Part shown: one piece after another, positions 43,682-52,768 of the stretch
How positions within the stretch are numbered: position 1 is the first letter of the stretch
How the letters are laid out: every line of letters starts with the position of its first letter
Assembly: GCA_023384105.1 (NCBI GenBank)
Contig: JAHDXR010000002.1
Location: forward strand, 1-64,000
Source of the DNA: Hyphomonadaceae bacterium
Lineage (GTDB): Bacteria > Pseudomonadota > Alphaproteobacteria > Caulobacterales > Aquidulcibacteraceae
DNA: 64,000 nucleotides
Direction of reading: 5' to 3'
Position numbers and translations under genes: made by a program
Notes under the pieces: generated by a model
The model's input: only the letters and a program-made list of their open reading frames with translations
Told to the model about the DNA's origin: nothing
The model's database searches: none

Positions 43682-46183
43682 ATGCGGCAGCAGGATCGAT
43701 CTGTCGCCACGAGGGAGATTGCGGTTGGAGGCATGACATTCACGACGTCATGCGCAGGTCCGGAAGACGGATTTCCGCTCCTGCTCCTTCATGGATTTCC
43801 GCATTCGCGCCATACCTGGGCGCGCTTGCTCCCGCGTCTCGCCGGGGCGGGCTTTCGCGCATACGCGCCCGATCAAAGGGGCTATTCGCCGGGCGCTCGC
43901 CCTCGGTCCGTTGAAGCTTATTCTTCCGATCAGCTCGTCAGCGACGTGTTTGGCATTGCTGACGCCGTCGGTGCCGAGCGTTTCGGCCTCGCGGGACACG
44001 ATTGGGGCGGCCAGATCGCATGGCTGGCCGCTACAAAGAGTCCCAAGCGCGTCTCGGCGCTCGCAGTATTGTCAAGACCGCATCCGGCGGCATTCGCGGC
44101 CGCGCTTGAATTAGATCCGCAACAAGCGGATCGCTCCGGTCACCATAAGAAGTTTCAGGACAAGGGCATGGCTGCTCGCCTGCTCGAGCGAGACGCTGAG
44201 CGCTTGCGGCTGCTGCTGCGTTTGGAAATGCCCGCGGTGATGTTCGATGACGCGGCTCTGAGCGGAGCGCGCAGTATGACGGAAGCACGCCTGGGTGAAG
44301 CGGATGTCGAAGCCTACGTGTCGACATTCGATTCTGAAGCGACATTGGACGCGGCGCTCAATTGGTACAGAGCGAGCTTCAAGGGAAAGTCCGTCTTGGC
44401 GGCCGGCGAGAACGAACCGACCGTCGTTCCGACGCTTTATGTGTGGGGCGATCGGGACGTGGCCGTCGGCGAAGAGGCGGCTTTGGCCACGCGCCGCTTC
44501 GTATCTGCGCCTTACAGGTTTGCGCATGTCGACGGCGCCGGACATTTTCTCTGCGAGCAGGCGGAGGGCCGCGTCGCCGAGGAGATCATCTCTCATTTTT
44601 CTTTGCATACCTGCGCAGAGCAGGGCGAGCCGCCAACGGCAGCGCAGAGTGGACCTCTTCTTCCCGGGATCATGGATCTTCATGGTCGGCATCGATCGAC
44701 CAAGGCGGCGCTGATCTCCGACGACGGTGCGCATTCATGGGGCGAATTGGCGCTCGCCATGCGCAAGGTCGCCGCGGGTTTGCATGCGCACGGCATTCGG
44801 CGCGGCGATGTTGTCGCCGTCGTCGCACCGAACAGGCTGGAGACCATAGAGACCTATCTGGGGGCCATGGCCGCCGGCGCGGTCGTCGCCCCGATCAATC
44901 TCGGGCTTCCCGATGACGCCATCGTCGCCCAAATCCGCGATTGCAGCGCTAAGGCGCTGATCGCCTCCAGTGACGAGGCCGAGCGACTTAGCCGGTCCGG
45001 CGTTGCGCGCGAATGTCCCGTTCGCGTTTCGATTGGCGGCGGTGTCGATAGCTGGACGGATTGGCGGGATTTCCTCGCCGGCGTACAGGGGGTGGCCCTG
45101 CACGCCGCATCAGGGGAGGATCGCTGTTCGATCCTTTACAGCTCGGGAACGACGGGCGTTCCCAAAGGCATCGTGCATACGCATGCGGCGCGCTTGGAGT
45201 TTGCGCGCAATTCGGCGCTCAGTCTCGAGTTTGGCCAGGACGCCCGCGTGATTTGCACGATCGGGCTATATTCAAATGCGATGTGGGGTGCGGCTCTGAG
45301 TGCGCTCATTGTGGGCGGCAGCGTCGTCATTGAACCGCGCTTCGATCTGGAGCGGTTCTTCGCTGCGGTCGAAGCGCGCCGCGTTACGCATGCGTTTCTC
45401 GTTCCAACTCAAATCGAAGCCATCGTGAAATTCACCGAGGAGACCGGACGCAAGCTGGAGTCCTTGCGCGTCGTGATTTCCGCCGGATCGGCGTTGCCTG
45501 CGAATGTCAAGGCGGCGCTTCTGGCAAACTTTCCGGTGCGCCTTATCGAAGCATATGGTTTGACCGAAGGGTTCGCCACCATCCTCTCGCACGAAGACGG
45601 CCTGCTCAGGCCGGCCTCAGTGGGCCGGCCAATGCTGGGGTCTTCAATTGCCATTATAGATGACGACGGTTGCACAGCGGGCTTCGGCGAGGCGGGCGAG
45701 ATCATAGGATCGTCAGCCTGGCTCATGCGGGAATATCTCAATCGTCCTGCCGAGACAGGCGAGGCGATTTTCGTCGATGGCGAGGGGCGGCGCTGGCTCA
45801 GAACCGGCGATATAGGCCGGCTCGATCAGGATGGATTTCTGCAGATACTGGACCGCAAGAAGGACATGATCCTTTCCGGCGGACAGAACATCTATCCGGC
45901 CGATCTCGAAGCGAAGCTTAGCGAGCACGAAAGCGTCGCCCATGCGTGCGTCATTGCAGCGCCGCATGAAAAGTGGGGGGAAACGCCCTTGGCGGTCGTC
46001 GTGCTGAAACCCGGCGCATACGTTTCTGAAGAAGAGCTGAAAGCATGGACGAATGAACGCGTTGCGAAATGGCAGCGCGTTTCAGAGGTGCGGTTCACAG
46101 ATGAGCTGCCGCGAAACGCCATGGGTAAAGTGCTCAAGCGCCATGTGCGCAACGAAATTCTGAAAATAGAATATGATACCTGA
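43682..46183 (+). CDS. Alpha/beta hydrolase fused to acyl-CoA ligase (bifunctional)
   Basis: The 833-residue protein joins two whole enzymes. Residues 1-310 are an epoxide-hydrolase/dehalogenase-like alpha/beta hydrolase: oxyanion HGFP (37-40), YAPDQRGYSPGARP, nucleophile Asp107 in GHDWGG, acid Asp259 in WGDRD and His288 in GAGHFL. Residues about 330-833 are an adenylate-forming ligase: SSGTTGVPKG (487-496), YGLTEG, RTGDIGRLDQDGF, DRKKDMILSGGQNIYPAD, and GKVLKRHVRNE with the catalytic Lys. The ATG at 43682 has a good ribosome binding site (GGAGGAGG). No stop or frameshift separates the parts. A cytoplasmic enzyme that hydrolyses a compound (ester, lactone, epoxide or halo-acid) and loads the acid onto CoA is inferred; no signal peptide is present. 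Confidence 0.88.
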   Translation: MRQQDRSVATREIAVGGMTFTTSCAGPEDGFPLLLLHGFPHSRHTWARLLPRLAGAGFRAYAPDQRGYSPGARPRSVEAYSSDQLVSDVFGIADAVGAERFGLAGHDWGGQIAWLAATKSPKRVSALAVLSRPHPAAFAAALELDPQQADRSGHHKKFQDKGMAARLLERDAERLRLLLRLEMPAVMFDDAALSGARSMTEARLGEADVEAYVSTFDSEATLDAALNWYRASFKGKSVLAAGENEPTVVPTLYVWGDRDVAVGEEAALATRRFVSAPYRFAHVDGAGHFLCEQAEGRVAEEIISHFSLHTCAEQGEPPTAAQSGPLLPGIMDLHGRHRSTKAALISDDGAHSWGELALAMRKVAAGLHAHGIRRGDVVAVVAPNRLETIETYLGAMAAGAVVAPINLGLPDDAIVAQIRDCSAKALIASSDEAERLSRSGVARECPVRVSIGGGVDSWTDWRDFLAGVQGVALHAASGEDRCSILYSSGTTGVPKGIVHTHAARLEFARNSALSLEFGQDARVICTIGLYSNAMWGAALSALIVGGSVVIEPRFDLERFFAAVEARRVTHAFLVPTQIEAIVKFTEETGRKLESLRVVISAGSALPANVKAALLANFPVRLIEAYGLTEGFATILSHEDGLLRPASVGRPMLGSSIAIIDDDGCTAGFGEAGEIIGSSAWLMREYLNRPAETGEAIFVDGEGRRWLRTGDIGRLDQDGFLQILDRKKDMILSGGQNIYPADLEAKLSEHESVAHACVIAAPHEKWGETPLAVVVLKPGAYVSEEELKAWTNERVAKWQRVSEVRFTDELPRNAMGKVLKRHVRNEILKIEYDT

Positions 46184-46222
46184 TATCCTACACCGCCGCC
46201 TTGATCCTGGAGGGTGATCGTT

Positions 46223-47515
46223 TCAAGCTTGTCTGTGGCGGTGAGTTTGGAGAACAAGGCAAAGGGCCGCAGCACCCAGCAGGGCGGGCGGAGCGCCTGC
46301 GACCAGCGCGGCGACAGCGCCGACGCCGCCGATTGCTAGTGCGCCGCCAACGAGCGCCGGGCCGACCGCGAGCCCAAGCTTTTCGCTGGCAGTCCAAAGC
46401 CCGGTAAAGGTTGCTTCCAGGGCGCGATTGTGTTCGCGGCGTTCATTGTGGGCCAGATGCGCGAGCATGGCGAAGGGGAGGACCTGCAGGCCGGCGAAGG
46501 CGAAGCCGCCGGCAGCGAAAATGAAAAGCAAGCTTGTCCAAGGCGTATGGAAGGCAACCGCTGCGCCGATCGCCAGCGTGACGATGCAGAAGAGCGCGAT
46601 GGCGCTCATCAACGCGCGTTTTTCGCCGAAGCGCTTGCCGAGGAAAGTCCACAAGGGCGGCGTCACGACGGCGCTTCCGAGCAATGCGGCCATCGCCACG
46701 CTGATATCGCTTTCCGGACGTTGCAGCGCGCGCGCCACCAGATAAGGCATCGACGCGGTCAAGACGCCGACCGAAGTGATCATCAGGAAATAGGCCCCAG
46801 CCAAGAATACGAAGCCGCGCGCCTGCAGCGCGTCCCTTGCGCCGCGCCAGAAGGACGGACGTGTCCGTGGGGCCGATGTCGCGCGATCTGTTGGCGCGAC
46901 AGCCAGCGGCGTCGCCATGGCGGCAAAGCAGAAGAGCGCCACGACCCACGACATCATTGCGTATCCCGCGCGCCCGCCGCCGAAGGCGGATACCAGCGCT
47001 GGCGCCGCGGCCGCGCCAACGAACACGCCGGCCATGCCCGCGACCATGCGCCATGACACCAGCGACGAGCGCGCCGCGTTGGTGTGTGCGATCTCGGCGG
47101 GAAGCGCGATGTAGGGGACGGCATAGAGCGAGTAGAGCGTGGCTAGCAGAAAATAGCTTGCGCCCACCCAGGCGATAAGCGCCGGCTCACTCAAGGGCGG
47201 CGCAGAAAAGAGCGCGGCGAAACCGGCGGCGACACCGGTCGCGCCGATCAGCAGGAAGGGCGCGCGCCGGCCCCATGGCGAGCGCAGATTGTCAGACCAG
47301 GCCCCGACAAAGGGATCCCACGCGATCGACCACGTCTTCGGCAGCAACACAAGCGCACTGGCGATGGCCGCAGGCAGGGCGAGCGTCTCCGTACAATAAT
47401 AGAGCAGCAGCACGGTGGGGATGGTGGAGAAGAGACCGGTGCCCAGGGAACCGACGGCGTAAAGGCCGATCCGCGTCGGATGAAGAGGAGGGGGCGCGGC
47501 TAAGGCGTCGGTCAT
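46223..47515 (-). CDS. MFS transporter, GPH-like sugar/organic-anion symporter family (paralogue 1)
   Basis: The 430-residue carrier has about 12 predicted helices with IGLYAVGSLGTGLFSTIPTVLLLYYCTETL and the MFS loop DPFVGAWSDNLRSPWGRRAPFL, which are typical of MFS_2/GPH carriers that move glycosides and related solutes. It closely resembles the carrier at 61907-63196 (for example SSLVSWRMV-AGMAGVFVGAAAAPALVSAFGGGR versus SSLVSWRMV-MAMAGVFIGAAAAPSLVSAFGGGR). The ATG at 47515 is preferred over a TTG at 47536. The double TetR gene sits upstream on the same strand, 31 bases away. Confidence 0.85.
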   Translation of the reverse strand: MTDALAAPPPLHPTRIGLYAVGSLGTGLFSTIPTVLLLYYCTETLALPAAIASALVLLPKTWSIAWDPFVGAWSDNLRSPWGRRAPFLLIGATGVAAGFAALFSAPPLSEPALIAWVGASYFLLATLYSLYAVPYIALPAEIAHTNAARSSLVSWRMVAGMAGVFVGAAAAPALVSAFGGGRAGYAMMSWVVALFCFAAMATPLAVAPTDRATSAPRTRPSFWRGARDALQARGFVFLAGAYFLMITSVGVLTASMPYLVARALQRPESDISVAMAALLGSAVVTPPLWTFLGKRFGEKRALMSAIALFCIVTLAIGAAVAFHTPWTSLLFIFAAGGFAFAGLQVLPFAMLAHLAHNERREHNRALEATFTGLWTASEKLGLAVGPALVGGALAIGGVGAVAALVAGAPPALLGAAALCLVLQTHRHRQA

Positions 47516-47529
47516 GGCCGCGTTACTTA

Positions 47530-47548
47530 TACTCAATACTCACTTTCT
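47530..47548 (-). promoter_or_regulatory. Candidate operator AGAAAGTGAG-N3-TGAGTA upstream of MFS carrier
   Basis: The minus-strand copy (plus TACTCAATACTCACTTTCT at 47530-47548) matches at 16 of 19 positions the element at 49128-49146. The two flanks of the regulator gene carry the same element. A role as the binding site of the neighbouring tandem-TetR protein is inferred. Confidence 0.55.
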
Positions 47549-49043
47549 ACAATGGCGTCGGCCTTACCATATCGCGCAGGAAGCTGTGACGGTCGAGAAT
47601 TTCCGCCGGCGGCTGCTCCAGGAAGAGCGCCCGCAGCCAGATCGCCGCCAGCAGTTCGGCTTGCTCGTGTCCCGGCGCCGGAGACGCGCCGGACGGCAGC
47701 GCGCCGAGATCGTAGGAGAAGCGCTCGATCATCGCCAGCATGGCGTAGCCGATGAGGATCAGCGCCGCGCGCGCCGAGGGCTGAGCGCCAAGATGGAAGC
47801 CCACAAGATCTGCGAGCGCACGCGCCCAGACGCGGCGGAAGGCGCCGAACATATCGGTGATTTCGATGTCGTCCTGTTCAAGGCGGTAGAGCGCACGCAA
47901 AACGCCTGGATTGGCGCGGTACTCCTCCAGGAAAGCGGCGATGGCGGTGCGCAAATCCTCGAAGCGGGATGCGGCGGGGCGTGCGCTGCTTTCCATCAGG
48001 CGCGCGTGCATCGTTTCCAGCTGTTCGCGCAGAAGGGTCGCGACAAGTTCGCGCTTCTCGCCGAAATAATGGTAGATGCCGCCGCGCGTGACGGCGCCCT
48101 CTTCCTCGATGTCGCGGATGCGCAATTCGTCGTAGGAGAGTAGGTTGAGCAGGCGCAGCGCCGTCGATTTGAGCAAGTCGAACGAGGCGGTGGAATCGGA
48201 GCGTTTGGGCTGTCTTTTGTGCGGGACGCCCGGGGTTTCGACGGGCTGAATTTCAGGACGAGGCCCCGTCGCGGCGGCGACTTGGCGCGGCAGGGACGAG
48301 GCCGTGACTCCGACGTCGGACATGGTCAGCATGCGCACGCGCAATTGCGCCAGGAAGGTCGAAACATCGACCCGGGCGGCTCGTTCCAGCGCCGCGGTTT
48401 CGTCGCGCCCAGTGCAATATCGGAAGAGGAAATTGTCGGCCATGGCCGTGACCGCGTGCGCCAGCGGCAGGATCGCTTCAGGTTGTGGCGGCTTCGGCGC
48501 GTCGAGGGCGACAATGGCGCGCTCGGCGTGCATGCGGTCATAGCTTCGCGTTTGATCCTGAAAGAATTTCGTGAACGGAGTTTCGCCGGCGTCGAGTGCA
48601 TAATAGCAATCGAGCACGCCCGGGGATTCGGTAAACAACTGAATGAGGTTCCGATGCGAGGCGATCTGAAAGTCGAACAGGCTCGATCCGGACGCGGGCA
48701 TGCGCGACTTGTGTCGCCCCACGATCTCGTCGAGTGCGGCGAGGACCGCCTCGGTCTTATCGGTGAAGTAGCGATAGAATAGGCTTATGGGCGCGCCGGC
48801 TTCATCGGCGATGTTGGCGATCGATAGGTCGCGGTAGCCGAACCGGTTCAGCGCGCGGGCGGTTGCGTCGAGTAATTGCTGCCGGCGCTTGCGCCCCTTG
48901 GGCGTCAGCGGCGCGGGCTTGGCGAGGGCTTGCTTCGAGCGCGGCCGCTTTTGTTGCGGGGGTGCTCCGGCAGCGCCCTTGGGGGCGAGGCTGTCGTCTT
49001 GCGGGCGCTGGCGCGGCGGCCGCTTCGAGGCTTGTTTGGTCAT
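47547..49043 (-). CDS. Tandem TetR-type regulator (two TetR units in one protein)
   Basis: The 498-residue protein has two TetR-like DNA-binding HTH regions. The first is at residues about 50-100 (KGRKRRQQLLDATARALNRF, IADEAGAPISLFYRYFTDKTEAV). The second is at about 288-335 (LLKSTALRLLNLLSYDELRIRDIEEEGAVTRGGIYHYFGEKREL). Each is followed by a helical ligand domain, so the product is about twice the usual length of a TetR protein (about 200 residues). The first 45 residues are a Lys/Arg/Pro-rich tail. It is divergent from the TonB receptor at 49203 and upstream of an MFS carrier. The ATG at 49043 removes a non-homologous N-terminal extension. Confidence 0.85.
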   Translation of the reverse strand: MTKQASKRPPRQRPQDDSLAPKGAAGAPPQQKRPRSKQALAKPAPLTPKGRKRRQQLLDATARALNRFGYRDLSIANIADEAGAPISLFYRYFTDKTEAVLAALDEIVGRHKSRMPASGSSLFDFQIASHRNLIQLFTESPGVLDCYYALDAGETPFTKFFQDQTRSYDRMHAERAIVALDAPKPPQPEAILPLAHAVTAMADNFLFRYCTGRDETAALERAARVDVSTFLAQLRVRMLTMSDVGVTASSLPRQVAAATGPRPEIQPVETPGVPHKRQPKRSDSTASFDLLKSTALRLLNLLSYDELRIRDIEEEGAVTRGGIYHYFGEKRELVATLLREQLETMHARLMESSARPAASRFEDLRTAIAAFLEEYRANPGVLRALYRLEQDDIEITDMFGAFRRVWARALADLVGFHLGAQPSARAALILIGYAMLAMIERFSYDLGALPSGASPAPGHEQAELLAAIWLRALFLEQPPAEILDRHSFLRDMVRPTPL

Positions 49044-49127
49044 CTTGAGTGTCTTGGCGCGCTCGCGCGAGTTTGAACGCAAGACTAAGGTTTGGGCGCG
49101 GCCGGGCCAAGCGCTCTTGCAAAAAAG

Positions 49128-49146
49128 AGAAAGTGAGGTATGAGTA
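49128..49146 (+). promoter_or_regulatory. Candidate operator AGAAAGTGAG-N3-TGAGTA upstream of TonB receptor
   Basis: The plus-strand element (AGAAAGTGAG, GTA, TGAGTA) lies in the 160-base divergent region between the tandem TetR gene and the TonB receptor. Its matching copy at 47530-47548 is on the far side of the regulator gene. Position suggests control of the receptor promoter and autoregulation. Confidence 0.55.
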
Positions 49147-49202
49147 GATGAAATAGAATTACGGCGGCGCTGGCCGACCGCAAACGAGGGAGGGTTGTGA
49201 CT

Positions 49203-51374
49203 ATGACCGGGCGTAAAAATCTTCTGGCGGGCGCTGGGGCGGGGGCGTTCGCGGCGCTTTTGGGCGCGGGCGCGCCCGCTTATGCGCAGGAGATCTCCGA
49301 TGAGATCGTGGTGACGGCGCAAAAGCGCTCCGAGCGGCTGCAGGACGTGCCGCTGTCGATTACCGCGCTTTCGGCGGAAAATATCGAACAGGCGGGCATC
49401 ACCGAGTTCCGCGATTATGCGGTGCGCATTCCCAATCTGGCGTTCTCGTATTCCAACAGCGTCGGCGCGCAGTCGCAGGCGATCGCGATCCGCGGCGTTT
49501 TCGGCGCCAACACGACGGGCGTCTATCTGGACGAAGTGCCGCTGCCGTCGAGCGTCGATCCGCGCGTGGCCGATATCGAGCGCATCGAGGTGCTGCGCGG
49601 TCCCCAGGGCACGTTATATGGGGCGCGTTCGATGGGAGGCACTGTGCGCCTCATCACCAGTCAGCCAGACTTGGACGAGTTCAGCGGCCACGCGCGCGCG
49701 GTCGGCTCCCACACCGATGAGGGGAGCTGGAACGGCTCCTCGGATATGGGGCTCAATATTCCGGTGGTTGAAGGCGTGTTCGCGCTGCGCGGCAATATTT
49801 TCTACGATTATGAGGACGGCGTATTCGACCGTGTGGCGTCGGCCGACGCACCGATCGATTTTGGCGTCAACGAGAATGTCGATGGATCGCGGCGCGTAGG
49901 CGGACAGCTCGCCGGCCGGCTCTCGCTGCTGAACGGCCGTTTGACCGTCACCCCACGCTTCGCCTTCGAGAATGCCGACACGTTCGGGCGCGCCTATGCC
50001 GACATCGCTCCGGGCAATTTTACGCATAGCCGGATGTTCAACGAGGATGAGAAGGGGTGGAACGATTGGCGTCTTTACTCGGTGTCCGCCCAGTACGATG
50101 TCAGCTATGGGACGTTCGTGTCCTCGACCTCGCATTTCACGCGCGATTTCGGCGACAGCGAGGATTTCGCGGAGTTCACGTCCTTTGCCTTCGGGCTGCC
50201 GCCGTCGCGTTCGGTGATCCGCGCCAACGGCGAATACGAAGCCACGGCGCAGGAATTGCGCTTCGTTTCGGACTTCAGCGGGCCGCTGCAGCTCACTGCA
50301 GGCGTGTTCTATCAGAGCACGGACAATGCGTTTACCTTTCCGCCCACGCCTGTAGGCGATGTGTTCTCGAACATTTTCAGCCAGCGGCTCCAAACCGAAG
50401 TGGAGGAGCAGGCTGTTTTTGGCGAAGCCCGCTACAGCTTGACGGATCGTCTTCATGTCACGATCGGCGCGCGCTGGTTCGACAATAGCGTCGATTTCAA
50501 CGGCTTTCAGACCGGCGACTGGGTGTCCACCGATACGTTCGCCGGCAGCCAGGCCGAGCAGGACATCAATCCGCGCTACCGCGTCGAGTATGACGTCACC
50601 GACGATGTGCTGGTATACGCCAACGCCGCCAAGGGGTTCCGCATCGGCGGGGTGAATTCCTTCTCCAACCTGCTCTGCGCCCCGGATCTCGCGGCGCTGG
50701 GCATTAGCGCCGCCGACGCGCTGAGTTTCGATTCGGACACGCTTTGGAGTTATGAACTCGGCGCCAAGACCTCGTGGGCGCAGAACCGCTTCACCGCCAA
50801 CGGCGCGATCTACTCGATCGAGTGGGACGGGCTGCAACAGCTTGTGCCGCTCACCAGTTGCGGGTTCTTTCTCACTTTGAATGCCGGAACCGCCGAGAGC
50901 GTGGGGTTCGAACTCGAATTCACCGCGCGCTTGACGGACGATCTCACGCTGACCGCCGGCGTCGGCCACGCCGACACAGAGATCACCAGCGCAGGGGCCT
51001 ATGGCGCCTCCATCCCAGTGGGCGCGCCGGTGCAGCAAGTCCCGGAATGGACCTATTCGGCGGCGCTCGATTATCGCTTCGATCTGATGAACCTGCCCGC
51101 CTATGCGCACCTCGATTATTCTTTCGTGGGCGAGAGCTACAGCGGCAACAACGATTCGCTCAATCGGCGGGTCCGGCCCTCCTACGAGATCGTCAATCTG
51201 CGCAGCGGAATCGAGCTTGGCTCCTGGCAGCTCGCCGCGTTCGCCTACAATCTCTTCAACGAGCACGCCAATCTTTCCGACGTGCCGCCCTTGGCGATCG
51301 AATCGCCCGGGCGGCCGCGCATCGCCACCAACAGGCCGCGCACGATCGGTCTTGAAGCGCGCGTGAACTTTTGA
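49203..51374 (+). CDS. TonB-dependent receptor (module B)
   Basis: The 723-residue receptor has a signal peptide (GRKNLLAGAGAGAFAALLGAGAPAYAQ), the plug start ISDEIVVTAQKRSERLQDVPLSITALSAENIEQAGI, the IRGVFGANTTGVYLDEVPLPSS stretch and VLRGPQGTLYGARSMGGTV. The C-terminus is IGLEARVNF. The ATG at 49203 follows AGGGAGGG by 8 bases; a GTG at 49197 is an alternative. An aminotransferase, acyl-CoA ligase and CocE-type hydrolase are coupled downstream. Confidence 0.92.
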   Translation: MTGRKNLLAGAGAGAFAALLGAGAPAYAQEISDEIVVTAQKRSERLQDVPLSITALSAENIEQAGITEFRDYAVRIPNLAFSYSNSVGAQSQAIAIRGVFGANTTGVYLDEVPLPSSVDPRVADIERIEVLRGPQGTLYGARSMGGTVRLITSQPDLDEFSGHARAVGSHTDEGSWNGSSDMGLNIPVVEGVFALRGNIFYDYEDGVFDRVASADAPIDFGVNENVDGSRRVGGQLAGRLSLLNGRLTVTPRFAFENADTFGRAYADIAPGNFTHSRMFNEDEKGWNDWRLYSVSAQYDVSYGTFVSSTSHFTRDFGDSEDFAEFTSFAFGLPPSRSVIRANGEYEATAQELRFVSDFSGPLQLTAGVFYQSTDNAFTFPPTPVGDVFSNIFSQRLQTEVEEQAVFGEARYSLTDRLHVTIGARWFDNSVDFNGFQTGDWVSTDTFAGSQAEQDINPRYRVEYDVTDDVLVYANAAKGFRIGGVNSFSNLLCAPDLAALGISAADALSFDSDTLWSYELGAKTSWAQNRFTANGAIYSIEWDGLQQLVPLTSCGFFLTLNAGTAESVGFELEFTARLTDDLTLTAGVGHADTEITSAGAYGASIPVGAPVQQVPEWTYSAALDYRFDLMNLPAYAHLDYSFVGESYSGNNDSLNRRVRPSYEIVNLRSGIELGSWQLAAFAYNLFNEHANLSDVPPLAIESPGRPRIATNRPRTIGLEARVNF

Positions 51375-51394
51375 CGCGATGCGGGAGTTTCGCT

Positions 51395-52768
51395 TTGACT
51401 GAATCGGCCCCGTCCGCTGTACGGCGGATGCAGCATTTCATCACACCGGCGAATGCGCCGCCGTTTCCGGAGATCGATTGCGGCGAAGGCGTGTATCTCT
51501 GGGACCGTGCGGGCAAGCGTTATCTGGACGGATCGTCCGGCGCAGTCGTCTGCAATATCGGGCACGGCAATGCGCGCGTGAAAGCGGCGCTGCTGAAACA
51601 GGTCGACCGCGTCTCGTTCGCCTATGGCCGCGTCTGGGAGAGCGAGGCGAACGAGGATATGGCGGCGCGGCTCGTTCGCATGGCCGATTGGGGCTATGGC
51701 GCCTGCTTTTTCGTTTCGGGCGGCACCGAGGCGGTGGAAGCTGCGCTGAAGCTGGCGCGCCAGCTCAGCGTCGCACGCGGACGGCCCGACCGTTGGAAGG
51801 TCATCAGCCGGGCGCCGTCTTACCATGGCAGCACGCTCGCGGTGCTTGGCGTGACCGGCGATCCGGATTTCGGCGGGCCGTTCGCGCCGATGTTCGTGAT
51901 GCACCCCAAAGTGCCGGCGCCGCTTTCGTATCGGCCGGCTGCCGGCATGGACGCAGAGGCCTACGCCACGCATTGCGCACGTGAACTCGAGCGGCGCATC
52001 GCCGAAGAAGGCGAGGACACTGTGCTGGCCTTCATCATGGAGCCGGTGGGTGGGGTTTCCACGGGCGCGCTCGTGGCGCCGGACGCCTATTATCGTGAGA
52101 TCAGACAAATCTGCGATCGTCACGGCGTTCTGCTTATTTTCGATGAGGTGATGAGCGGGGCGGGCCGAACCGGAAAATTCCTGGCCGCGCATCATTGGCG
52201 CGAATGTCGGCCGGACATTGTCGTTCTGGCCAAGGGATTGAGCGGCGGCTATGCGCCGCTCGGCGCCGTGATGACGACGGGCGAAATTGTCGATGAAGTG
52301 CGCGCCATGGGTGGATTTCTGCACGGCCACACCTACGCCGCCAATCCGTTGGCGTGCGCCGTCGGCGCGGCGGTGCTCGATGAGCTTGAGCGTCGGGAGC
52401 TGATCGCGCGCGCCGCGGCGATGGGAGAGAGGCTGCAAATGCGCCTCAAGGAGGTGCAGGCCCGGCGCGATTGCATTGGCGACGTGCGTGGACGCGGTCT
52501 TTTGTGCGCGGCGGAGATCGTCGCCGATCGCGCGACTAAGCGCATCTTTCCCGCCGAGGCGGGCGCCATGGACAAGTTGCGCGCCCTGGCCATGGAAGAG
52601 GGACTGATGCTTCTGTCGCGGCGCACTTCCGGCGGGCGCTTCGGCGAATGGCTAATGGCTTGTCCGCCGCTGATCGTCAGCGAGGAGGAGGTGGACATGT
52701 TCGCTGAAATGCTCGACTGCGCGCTCAAGCGGTTCGAAGATTGGGCCGCGCGCGAGGGGTTCGTCTGA
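51395..52768 (+). CDS. Class III (omega) aminotransferase
   Basis: The 457-residue PLP enzyme has the fold-type I class III motifs: VSGGTEAVEAAL (residues 108-119), FDEVMSGAGRTG with Asp250, and LAKGLSGGYAPLGAV with the PLP Lys280. Family members transaminate omega-amines and omega-amino acids such as GABA, beta-alanine or 2,4-diaminobutyrate, with pyruvate or 2-oxoglutarate. The start is TTG at 51395, with GGGAG 7 bases in front. The next gene, an acyl-CoA ligase, overlaps the stop (TGATG), so the two are coupled; this suggests that an amino acid-like product is deaminated before or after activation. Confidence 0.9.
   Translation: MTESAPSAVRRMQHFITPANAPPFPEIDCGEGVYLWDRAGKRYLDGSSGAVVCNIGHGNARVKAALLKQVDRVSFAYGRVWESEANEDMAARLVRMADWGYGACFFVSGGTEAVEAALKLARQLSVARGRPDRWKVISRAPSYHGSTLAVLGVTGDPDFGGPFAPMFVMHPKVPAPLSYRPAAGMDAEAYATHCARELERRIAEEGEDTVLAFIMEPVGGVSTGALVAPDAYYREIRQICDRHGVLLIFDEVMSGAGRTGKFLAAHHWRECRPDIVVLAKGLSGGYAPLGAVMTTGEIVDEVRAMGGFLHGHTYAANPLACAVGAAVLDELERRELIARAAAMGERLQMRLKEVQARRDCIGDVRGRGLLCAAEIVADRATKRIFPAEAGAMDKLRALAMEEGLMLLSRRTSGGRFGEWLMACPPLIVSEEEVDMFAEMLDCALKRFEDWAAREGFV

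Noticed and set aside
49044-49322. Longer start for the tandem TetR gene
   Set aside because: The extension would run into the divergent receptor gene and its promoter and has no similarity to TetR proteins.
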